From assembly GCA_964615145.1 (NCBI GenBank), contig CAZTOP010000052.1, positions 1-21,677 of the forward strand: a stretch of 21,677 bases of DNA, read 5' to 3'. Positions 1-7,333 of the stretch are shown here, piece after piece (position 1 is the first letter of the stretch; the number at the start of each line of letters is the position of its first letter). The notes below the pieces were generated by a model. The model saw only the letters and a program-made list of their open reading frames with translations. It did no database searches and had not been told where the DNA came from. The DNA is from CAIVPM01 sp964615145 (GTDB taxonomy: Bacteria > Bacteroidota > Bacteroidia > Chitinophagales > Chitinophagaceae). Position numbers and translations under genes: made by a program.

Positions 1-566
1 TAAAAAATGTAACTGTAAATGCAATTCCATCAGTGCCAACAATAACCTATGCACCAACTACATTAAATCCTCAGACTGGTGCTGGTGGTGGGTTTTGCAA
101 TAACAGAACTTTCGATATTGTGGGCACACCTGTTGGGGGTGTTTGGACCAGCAGCAATAATAGTGTGATGACTGTAACAAATCTTGGAACTGTTACTACT
201 GTAGGGCTGGGAACTGCAACATTAACTTATACAATAACAAATAATGGTTGTAGTAATGTTAGAAGTATTACAGGTAATGTTGTGGGTTGTGCTGCTCGTG
301 GAATTTTAATTAATGATAAACAACAAACAACAAACGATTTTTCTATATATCCTAATCCTGCTAAATCATTTATTAACTTAAGTATTGAAACCTTAGTTGG
401 TGCTGGAAGTATTATTGTTACAGATTTGTATGGCAAACAAGTAAAACAACAATCTTTAAGTATAGGAACTAATACTATTGAGATAGCTAACTTAAGTAAA
501 GGAATTTACTTTGTAAGTGTTATTTCATCTGAAGGTAAAACAACTAAAAAACTAATTGTGAATTAG
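1..566 (+). CDS. C-terminal part of a large secreted protein with T9SS type A sorting domain (5' end outside window)
   Basis: The reading frame is open from the first bases (codons begin at position 3) and runs to TAG at 564-566, so the gene starts before the window; the GTG at 33 is internal. The visible ~188 residues hold an Ig-like module with a 'GTPVGGVWTSSNN' core and a closing 'NNGCSN' segment. A typical T9SS type A sorting domain follows: 'YPNPAKSFINLSI' at the start, 'VTDLYGKQV' in the middle, 'LSKGIYFVSVIS' and a Lys-rich end. In Bacteroidota such tails direct outer-membrane translocation and surface attachment or release. The segment is closely similar, residue by residue, to the end of the next gene (909-5294), which suggests tandem duplication. 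The specific function is unknown; adhesin or surface structural protein is an inference. Confidence 0.85.
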   Translation, partial: KNVTVNAIPSVPTITYAPTTLNPQTGAGGGFCNNRTFDIVGTPVGGVWTSSNNSVMTVTNLGTVTTVGLGTATLTYTITNNGCSNVRSITGNVVGCAARGILINDKQQTTNDFSIYPNPAKSFINLSIETLVGAGSIIVTDLYGKQVKQQSLSIGTNTIEIANLSKGIYFVSVISSEGKTTKKLIVN

Positions 567-585
567 AAGTTTTAAAAAAAATCTG

Positions 586-626
586 AAGTCCTCGAGAGTA
601 TAATTTTCTTTCGAGGACTTTTTTTT
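586..626 (+). terminator. Intrinsic terminator after the first T9SS protein gene
   Basis: A perfect 10-bp stem (586-595 AAGTCCTCGA with 611-620 TCGAGGACTT) encloses a 15-nt loop and runs into an eight-T tract (619-626). It lies 19 nt after the stop codon at 566. This is a textbook rho-independent terminator, and it separates the two paralogous genes into different transcripts. Confidence 0.9.
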
Positions 627-908
627 GATAATGCAATCAAAATTAAAATGATTAATTAATTAACTTATATCTCGAATATTTTTGTTCAAGCTTTGCACAC
701 ATAAAAAACATAAATTAGTTTAATTAATTTTTTATGTTCTCATCCTTTTTTTTTAAAAAAAAGCTATCGATACCCGCCTAAAAAAATCAATAATTATTTG
801 TTTTTAAACAAGCCGTTTTACAACTCACAAAGCAATTTAAACGTTTCACAAACTTGTTTCACTTTTAGCGACTTAACATATTTTTTTTACAAATTATAAA
901 TAAAAAAT
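627..908. other. AT-rich intergenic region with no gene; possible promoter of the 1461-aa protein
   Basis: No open frame with protein-like composition is seen. The stretch has a TTAATTAATTAA-type segment near 650, a T9/A8 run at 746-762 and a TATCGATA palindrome at 764-771. Two weak matches to the Bacteroidota sigma-A pattern (TTTG/TTG, about 19-22 nt, TAnnTTTG) occur. One is TATTTTTG at 677-684 without a clear upstream TTG. The other is TTG at 854-856 followed after 22 nt by TATTTTTT at 879-886, which would leave only a very short leader before the ATG at 909. Neither is convincing alone. Confidence 0.4.
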
Positions 909-3900
909 ATGACTAAAAATCAAACTAGCGAATACATTTTGGTAAGTTATAAATATTGTAAAGTATTACTATTTGCGACATTAATGTGTTTTTGTGGCAA
1001 CCAAGCTTACTCACAAATTGGTGCTCCAACAACTGTAGATGTAATGATTCTAAGTGCAGATACTTGCCAGAGAATGACAGGTAGTTTAAGATGGGAATTT
1101 CAATCAGGCAATCCTATCGCTGTATTTGTAACAAATATGAATAGTGGTACTCAGTATTTTGGTTCAGCAAATGACCCACAATTGTTTGAAAACTTGCCTG
1201 CTGGAAATTATGTGGTAGATCCCATTCCGGGAATGGACTTTGATCCAATATCGGGAGAACCTGTAATAGGTTTTGGAATCTCCACAATAGTTACTATTGG
1301 TGCCACTAACATCAGCTATGTAACTAATAATTTGGTTGGGTGCGGTTCTTATACTTTTAATGGAACTAATTACACACAAAGTACAACATTACAATCAACT
1401 GTCACAAGTGGTAATTGTATAGAGCATCATACAACTAATATCCAAATATTTCCAACCAACAACGTTCATTTAAATTCTAGCAATAATAATTTCAATTGTA
1501 ACGACAGTTCTTTATTATCAATTACAGGAAATAACATCAATCATATTCAAAGTATAAACTGGATACATAATGGCGTTTCATTTGCAAATAACACATCAAA
1601 TATTTTGGTTGTAACTGCTGGTGGAAATGGAAATGGTAATGGGTTAAACCAATTTAACAGACCATTAGGTATTGCTTATGACGCACAAGGAAATATGTAT
1701 GTATCAGATTATAACAATAGTAGAGTACTTAAGTTTCCACCAAACTCAACAAGTATTACACAAGCTATAGTTATTGCAGGTGGAAATGGAAGTGGTAATG
1801 GGCTTAATCAACTAACAAGACCTGCTGGAATTTTTGTTCAAGGAAATTTTTTATATGTGTGCGATTATGATAATTTCCGTGTAATGAAATATCCAATCAA
1901 TCCTTTAAATAATAGCGGTGCAGGTGTAATTGCAGCAAAAAATGGATTAAGTTATAATAATGAAGTTTTTGTTACAGCTGCTGGAGAAATTTATGTAAGT
2001 GAACACACACAATGTAGAGTTTCTAAATTTGCTGCAAATTCAGACGAATTTACACAAGGAGTAGTTGTTGCTGGTAGTACAGTTGGAACGATTGTTGGAG
2101 CTTTGGGTGCAACTTGTGGAAATAACCTAAACCAATTGAATGCTCCAGTAGGTATTTGGGTAGCAAACAATGGAGATTTATATATTGCCGATAGACATAA
2201 TCATCGAATTGTAAAATGGGTAGCAGGTGCAACAAGTGGTATCGTTGTAGCAGGGGGAAATGGCCAAGGAAGTGCTTTAAATCAATTTGACCATCCAGTT
2301 GATATTGCATTTGATGCTATTGGAAATATGTATGTAAGTGAGGAGCAAGGGGCAAGAGTAATGTACTTTCAACCCAATTCAAATAGCACCTCATACGGAT
2401 TTGTGTATATGGATAATACTTTTTTAAACTTTGTTGGACACATTGCTTTCAATGCAGATGGAAATTTGAATATTTCAGATGGAGGAAATTACAGAGTTGT
2501 AATGCTAAATAAAATTGCAAGTAATTGGGTACATTCAACTGGCACTTACTTTGCAAATGTTACATTCGACAATGGTTGCCCTGAAACAGTTGGACCCATT
2601 CAAATAAATAGTAATGTGCTTGCAACAACAGACACAATGATACTTACAGCTTGCGACTCACTTATTTACAAACAAATTATTTATACCAATTCATCAACAC
2701 TTTTTGATACTTTAAAAACAGTTGAAAATTGTGATAGTATTTATAGATTTGTTATGATTACAATTAATCATTTATCAACTTCAACAACCAACACAACAAT
2801 TTGTACTTCAGCATTGCCTTATATTTGGAATGGAAATAGCTACAATGCAGCAGGAACCTACATTGTAATATTAACCAATGCAGTAGGATGTGATAGTGTT
2901 GCAACTTTAAATTTAACGGTTAGTTCAGCACCTGTTTCACAAACAATTAATCTAGCTGGTTGTAATAATGTTTTGTATAATAGTAACAGTTATAATACAT
3001 CAACCATTTTAAACGAAACCCTACAAAATATCTATGGCTGCGATAGTGTTTATAAAACTATAAACATCATTGTAAATGCTAACCCAGTTTTGCAAATCCA
3101 AATTCCCATCGATAGTTGTGCTACAACAGCTACTACTATTTCAACATCAGTATCTTATAATACATATAGTTGGGCGTTGCCGAATGGAAGCATCCTCAAT
3201 ACTTCAACCATTACTGGTTCGCAAGCTGGTATTTATCAATTAACTGTTACCAATTCTCAAGGTTGCAGTGCAACGGCATCTTTTGCATTGCTTAACTGCA
3301 TACAACCAAGCATTACTATTATCGGTGATTCGATATTATGTGGTGGGGAAGGAACTAGCGAAATTACTGCAATCATTGCGGGATATCCAAATGCTACTTT
3401 TGAATGGACTGATCCTTATGGTGGAACAAGTTCAAGCAATCCTATCGCAGTTAACAATGGTTCTGAAGGTTTATATACTTTAGTTGCTACTTTACCAAAT
3501 GGTAGCACCATTACCAAAACAATTAATATATCATCGACAACTGCTATTACTTATTCTGTAACAGGTCAAAACCTTTGCACTGGTGCAACTGTAGGTAGTT
3601 TTGACATAACCACAACTGGTGGAACAGCACCATATACTTATGCCTGGACAAATAATGTAACATCGGCAATAAATACCAATGAAGATCAGTTTAATATACC
3701 TTACAACCAAGGGTTTTATGGTACCATAACCGATGCCAATGGTTGTAGCACAGTAGCAAATATGTACTTTCAAGTTCACAGCCCTGTTGCAGTTTTTGTT
3801 AATGGTACTACCTTGCCTTGTGGTGTAACCAGTGGCAATATTACCATATCTGCTACTGGCGGTTTGCCTTTTTATGATACAAGCGGTAATCCTTATTACA

Positions 3901-5294
3901 TTGGTACTGGTATTCAAAATTTAAGTGTAGGTAATTATACCATTTACGTAAAAGATTCTATTGGTTGTGAAACCGCAGCCACTTTCTCTGTTACAGCTCC
4001 TTGCGTTTGTAGTATACCACAAGTAAGCATATCAACTGATTTCAGTCAAACTGGTATCAGAGGCGGTAAAGTTTATTATTGTTATGGGGCTGCACTTACT
4101 TTAACGGGCAGTTTAATCAATAGTGCAACTTATAGTTGGACAGGGCCAAATGGATTTACAGCTACTACCAGAACCATTCAAATAAACCCTGCAAAACCCA
4201 TAAACAGTGGCCGTTATACAGTAACGGCATCTTTAAATGCATCTTGTTTTTCTACTGGATATGTAGATGTGGTTGTATTACCGCAATTAGTAGTTACTAC
4301 CAGTTCATCTATTAGTGTTTGCCCTAATACACCAGTAACGCTCAGTGCAACGGCTTCTTCAACTCCAGTTACATTTTATTGGACATACAATTTCGCAACT
4401 GTAAATCCAACAACATTTATTGCCACAAATGCCAATCAGGGCGTATATCTTGTGAAAGCGGTTGATGCTTATAAATGCAGTGGAATTAGTACTTTAAAAG
4501 TGAATCTATTACCAGTTCCTGCACCCGTCATTTCAGGTGCTTTAAGAGTTTGTGTGGGATCAACAATTCAATTGGCAGCTACGCCAACTGGTGGTGTATG
4601 GACTAGTTTAAATAATAGAGCCGGCATCAATACCAATACAGGAGTATTAACTGGATTAACTGGTGGTGGTGCCAGTATAGGATATACTGTTACTAATACT
4701 AATGGCTGCAGTGCATTTACAAATTATAATGTAACTGTTAATGCAATACCAGCTATACCAACTATCACCTATGCACCAGGAACACCTAACCCACAATATG
4801 GTGCAGGTGCTGGCAATTATTGTTTAAATAGAACTTTTGGAGTTGTAGGAACACCAAGTGGTGGCATTTGGTTAAGTAGCAATAATAATACAATGACAGT
4901 TAGTCCATTAGGAATAGCTAATACTATTGGCTTGGGATCAGCTAGCTTGACCTATACAATAATAAATAATGGTTGTAGTAATAGCAGAAGTATTACAGGT
5001 AATGTTGTAGGTTGTGCCAATAGAAGCAATTTTACAAATGCTGAAGTTAATATTCCGAACAATGATTTTATTCTTTATCCCAATCCTGCAAAAAATATAT
5101 TATATCTAAAAATAGAGCGTCTTGTTGGACAAGGGAAATTAATATTATACGATATTCTAGGCAAAGAAGTACTAAAACAAAATTTAAGTATTGGGTTAAA
5201 TGAAATAAATATTTCTAACCTTAAAAAAGGTATTTATTTAACTAGTATTATTACCAACTTAGGTATTCAAACTAAAAAAATAATAGTAGAATAA
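909..5294 (+). CDS. Large secreted multidomain protein: NHL beta-propeller, adhesin/Ig-like repeats, T9SS type A sorting domain
   Basis: This 1461-residue exported protein has a signal peptide at residues ~1-36, with hydrophobic core 'VLLFATLMCFC' and probable cleavage near 'AYSQ'. Residues ~232-535 contain six NHL-like repeats (for example 'GIAYDAQGNMYVSDYNNSRV' and 'GIWVANNGDLYIADRHNHRI'), enough for one six-bladed propeller. Residues ~570-725 carry three cysteine-containing repeats of the 'GCDSVATLNLTV' type that are frequent in Bacteroidota surface proteins. Residues ~725-1200 are further Ig/PKD-like Ser/Thr/Asn-rich modules, including 'GGTAPYTYAWTNN'. Two related Ig-like modules (~1207-1279 and ~1280-1370) with the 'GGVWTS' or 'GGIWLS' core precede the T9SS type A domain (~1384-1461, 'LYPNPAKN' to the Lys-rich end). 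Its probable role is as a surface-attached or released adhesive or structural protein; the ligand is unknown. It is flanked by terminators and so is probably monocistronic. The start ATG gives an immediate signal peptide. Confidence 0.9.
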   Translation: MTKNQTSEYILVSYKYCKVLLFATLMCFCGNQAYSQIGAPTTVDVMILSADTCQRMTGSLRWEFQSGNPIAVFVTNMNSGTQYFGSANDPQLFENLPAGNYVVDPIPGMDFDPISGEPVIGFGISTIVTIGATNISYVTNNLVGCGSYTFNGTNYTQSTTLQSTVTSGNCIEHHTTNIQIFPTNNVHLNSSNNNFNCNDSSLLSITGNNINHIQSINWIHNGVSFANNTSNILVVTAGGNGNGNGLNQFNRPLGIAYDAQGNMYVSDYNNSRVLKFPPNSTSITQAIVIAGGNGSGNGLNQLTRPAGIFVQGNFLYVCDYDNFRVMKYPINPLNNSGAGVIAAKNGLSYNNEVFVTAAGEIYVSEHTQCRVSKFAANSDEFTQGVVVAGSTVGTIVGALGATCGNNLNQLNAPVGIWVANNGDLYIADRHNHRIVKWVAGATSGIVVAGGNGQGSALNQFDHPVDIAFDAIGNMYVSEEQGARVMYFQPNSNSTSYGFVYMDNTFLNFVGHIAFNADGNLNISDGGNYRVVMLNKIASNWVHSTGTYFANVTFDNGCPETVGPIQINSNVLATTDTMILTACDSLIYKQIIYTNSSTLFDTLKTVENCDSIYRFVMITINHLSTSTTNTTICTSALPYIWNGNSYNAAGTYIVILTNAVGCDSVATLNLTVSSAPVSQTINLAGCNNVLYNSNSYNTSTILNETLQNIYGCDSVYKTINIIVNANPVLQIQIPIDSCATTATTISTSVSYNTYSWALPNGSILNTSTITGSQAGIYQLTVTNSQGCSATASFALLNCIQPSITIIGDSILCGGEGTSEITAIIAGYPNATFEWTDPYGGTSSSNPIAVNNGSEGLYTLVATLPNGSTITKTINISSTTAITYSVTGQNLCTGATVGSFDITTTGGTAPYTYAWTNNVTSAINTNEDQFNIPYNQGFYGTITDANGCSTVANMYFQVHSPVAVFVNGTTLPCGVTSGNITISATGGLPFYDTSGNPYYIGTGIQNLSVGNYTIYVKDSIGCETAATFSVTAPCVCSIPQVSISTDFSQTGIRGGKVYYCYGAALTLTGSLINSATYSWTGPNGFTATTRTIQINPAKPINSGRYTVTASLNASCFSTGYVDVVVLPQLVVTTSSSISVCPNTPVTLSATASSTPVTFYWTYNFATVNPTTFIATNANQGVYLVKAVDAYKCSGISTLKVNLLPVPAPVISGALRVCVGSTIQLAATPTGGVWTSLNNRAGINTNTGVLTGLTGGGASIGYTVTNTNGCSAFTNYNVTVNAIPAIPTITYAPGTPNPQYGAGAGNYCLNRTFGVVGTPSGGIWLSSNNNTMTVSPLGIANTIGLGSASLTYTIINNGCSNSRSITGNVVGCANRSNFTNAEVNIPNNDFILYPNPAKNILYLKIERLVGQGKLILYDILGKEVLKQNLSIGLNEINISNLKKGIYLTSIITNLGIQTKKIIVE

Positions 5295-5348
5295 TGGAAA
5301 GCCAATAGTTATTTTCTTTGTTTTTTAACAAATAAATTAACTAATACT

Positions 5349-5386
5349 AAAAATGGATTCTGTAAAAAGAATCCATTTTTTATTTT
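5349..5386 (+). terminator. Intrinsic terminator after the 1461-aa protein gene
   Basis: A perfect 13-bp stem (5349-5361 with 5368-5380; core ATGGATTCT/AGAATCCAT) has a 6-nt loop GTAAAA, and the T-rich arm continues into TATTTT. It begins 55 nt after the stop codon. The A/T arms make it partly symmetrical, but no minus-strand gene ends here. Confidence 0.9.
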
Positions 5387-5521
5387 CTGATGACAATCGA
5401 TTCCACAAAAAAAATAAACCTTTGTAAATACAATAGCAATTTGCCTTAATTTCACGCCCTCAAACAAAACCGAACAATTAAGATTGTATAAGCAAATCAA
5501 TCTTATCTAAACTTAATATTT

Positions 5522-7138
5522 ATGGCTGAAGTGATTTTAATGCCCCGATTGAGTGATACAATGACAGAAGGTGTAATTGCATCCTGGAATAAAGCAGTTG
5601 GCGATACTGTAAAAAAAGGCGACTTATTGGCTGAAATTGAAACAGACAAGGCAACACTAGAACTTGAAAGTTATCAAAATGGAACATTACTACATGTTGG
5701 AACTGGCAAAGGTGGTAAACTACAAGTAAACGACTTACTTGCAATTATTGGTACAGAAGGTGAAGATATATCTGCATTACTTTCTGGCAAACCTGAAGTT
5801 ATTGTAAAAGAAAATGAAACTGAAACTAAATTACCAAGCAATGAACCTGCAAGTCCAACAAATGTTGATTATTCTGCTTTAGAAGAAGTAGTGTTAATGC
5901 CTCGATTAAGTGATACTATGACAGAGGGTGTAATAGCTGGATGGCAAAAACATATTGGCGAAGCAGTTAAAAAAGGAGATGTACTTGCAGACATAGAAAC
6001 TGATAAAGCTACAATGGAGTTGGAAAGTTATAAAGATGGAATTTTACTGTATAAAGGTGCCAAAGCTGGTGAAAAAATTCAGGTAAATGACCTGCTTTGT
6101 ATAATTGGTAAAGAAGGTTTAAATATTGATGAAATTGTAGCTGGATTAAAAGGTGGAAGTTCTAAACCTGTTTTGGCTGTAGCTCAAGAACCTGCAAAAA
6201 CTGAAACTAAGAAAACAGTTGAAGCTGTAGTTGTTTCAAATCAGGTTGTTGTTAATGAAGGAAGAATCTTTGCCTCACCACTTGCAAAAAAATTAGCTAC
6301 TGAAAAGGGCATTGATTTGAAATATGTTAAAGGCACCGGTGATAATGGAAGAATTATTAAAGCTGATATCGATAATTACAATCCACAAACTCAACCCTCT
6401 GAAGAAAATAAAACAAATCAAGTAAAGATAATCAACGAAACACCACAGAGTACAACTGCATCTTACACAGATACTCCTGTTTCTCAAATGAGAAAAGTAA
6501 TAGCAAAACGTTTAAGCGAAAGCTTGTTTACAGCTCCACATTTTTTTCTTACAATGAGTATAGATATGGATGCTGCAGTAGCTGCAAGAACAAAGTTAAA
6601 TGCTGATGGAAAAACAAGAATTAGTTTCAACGATATGGTTTTAAAAGCCACAGCGATGGCTTTAAAGCAACATCCGAAAGTAAATAGTAGCTGGATGGGG
6701 GATTTTATAAGATATAACAATCAAATAAATATTGGCGTTGCAGTAGCTGTTGAGGATGGATTATTAGTACCAGTTGTAAGAAATGCAGACACACTAAGTT
6801 TTGGCAAAATCGGTGCATTAGTAAAAGATTTCGCTCAAAGAGCAAAAGATAAAAAATTACAACCAAGCGACTGGGAAGGAAATACGTTTACTATTAGTAA
6901 TTTGGGAATGTATGGTATAGATGAATTTACAGCAATCATTAACCCACCAGATAGTTGTATTTTAGCTGTTGGAGGTATTAGTCAGGTACCTGTTGTAAAA
7001 AATGGAGTAATTGTTCCAGGAAATATTATGAAAGTAACATTAAGTTGTGATCATAGGGTAGTTGATGGTGCAACAGGTTCTGCTTTTTTACAAACATTAA
7101 AAAGTTTGCTAGAAGAACCTTTAAGAATGCTAGCATAA
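5522..7138 (+). CDS. pdhC: Dihydrolipoamide acyltransferase (E2) of a 2-oxoacid dehydrogenase complex, probably pyruvate dehydrogenase
   Basis: This 538-residue E2 core enzyme transfers the acetyl group from lipoyl-lysine to CoA in the cytoplasm. There are two N-terminal lipoyl domains (residues ~2-80 and ~122-200), each with the 'ETDKAT' motif; the lipoylated lysines should be K43 and K162. After an Ala/Pro/Glu-rich linker comes the peripheral subunit-binding domain (~249-286, 'ASPLAKKLATEKGIDLKYVK'). A second linker leads to the catalytic acyltransferase domain (~318-538) with 'DHRVVDG' near the end, giving catalytic H511 and D515. The 'MPRLSDTMTEGVIA' opening and the two lipoyl domains fit the pyruvate enzyme of Bacteroidota better than 2-oxoglutarate E2, but a branched-chain role cannot be excluded. 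E1 and E3 genes are not adjacent. Hairpins flank the gene, so it is probably transcribed alone. Confidence 0.93.
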   Translation: MAEVILMPRLSDTMTEGVIASWNKAVGDTVKKGDLLAEIETDKATLELESYQNGTLLHVGTGKGGKLQVNDLLAIIGTEGEDISALLSGKPEVIVKENETETKLPSNEPASPTNVDYSALEEVVLMPRLSDTMTEGVIAGWQKHIGEAVKKGDVLADIETDKATMELESYKDGILLYKGAKAGEKIQVNDLLCIIGKEGLNIDEIVAGLKGGSSKPVLAVAQEPAKTETKKTVEAVVVSNQVVVNEGRIFASPLAKKLATEKGIDLKYVKGTGDNGRIIKADIDNYNPQTQPSEENKTNQVKIINETPQSTTASYTDTPVSQMRKVIAKRLSESLFTAPHFFLTMSIDMDAAVAARTKLNADGKTRISFNDMVLKATAMALKQHPKVNSSWMGDFIRYNNQINIGVAVAVEDGLLVPVVRNADTLSFGKIGALVKDFAQRAKDKKLQPSDWEGNTFTISNLGMYGIDEFTAIINPPDSCILAVGGISQVPVVKNGVIVPGNIMKVTLSCDHRVVDGATGSAFLQTLKSLLEEPLRMLA

Positions 7139-7165
7139 TTTTTTTAGCAAAAAATGATATTTTTT

Positions 7166-7206
7166 AAAAGAGGCTGTAAACTAAAATTTATGGTCTCTTT
7201 TTATTT
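7166..7206 (+). terminator. Probable intrinsic terminator after the E2 gene
   Basis: The arm AAAAGAGGC (7166-7174) pairs with GTCTCTTTT (7193-7201), a 9-bp stem with one G-T pair. An inner TAAA/TTTA pairing is possible within the 18-nt loop, and the downstream strand is T-rich (TTTTTATTTTT). It lies 27 nt after the stop codon. It is weaker than the two terminators upstream because of the long loop. Confidence 0.65.
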
Positions 7207-7243
7207 TTAACAATAAAAAAGCAAATTCTTATGTTATTAACTT

Positions 7244-7251
7244 TAAATTTG
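7244..7251 (+). promoter_or_regulatory. Possible Bacteroidota -7 promoter element for the exported repeat protein
   Basis: TAAATTTG matches the TAnnTTTG -7 consensus of the Bacteroidota primary sigma factor exactly and lies about 80 nt before the ATG at 7334. No TTTG or TTG is found at the expected -33 distance, so the assignment is tentative. In this AT-rich sequence the 8-mer can occur by chance. Confidence 0.3.
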
Positions 7252-7333
7252 TTCAAATATTACCCCCTTAACACAAGAAAGCCTATCATTAATTCGTTCA
7301 TACAGTTGTATATGAACTGCAAACTTTAAGTTT

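Noticed and set aside
33..566. Complete small protein starting at GTG 33
   Set aside because: The frame is open to the left edge and the residues before it ('NVTVNAIPS') match the homologous part of the next gene, so the gene is truncated by the window rather than starting here.
3531..3917. 128-residue minus-strand frame within the large T9SS protein gene
   Set aside because: It is antisense to well-defined Ig-like repeats, has a Cys/Ile/Thr-rich shadow composition and no recognisable features.
5421..5443. TTTG ... AATTTG as a promoter for the E2 gene
   Set aside because: The spacing between the two motifs (about 11-15 nt) is too short and the TA of TAnnTTTG is missing at the right place.
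5309..5500. 63-residue minus-strand frame before the E2 gene
   Set aside because: It spans the terminator hairpin at 5349-5386 and has no family resemblance; it is most simply a chance frame in the spacer.
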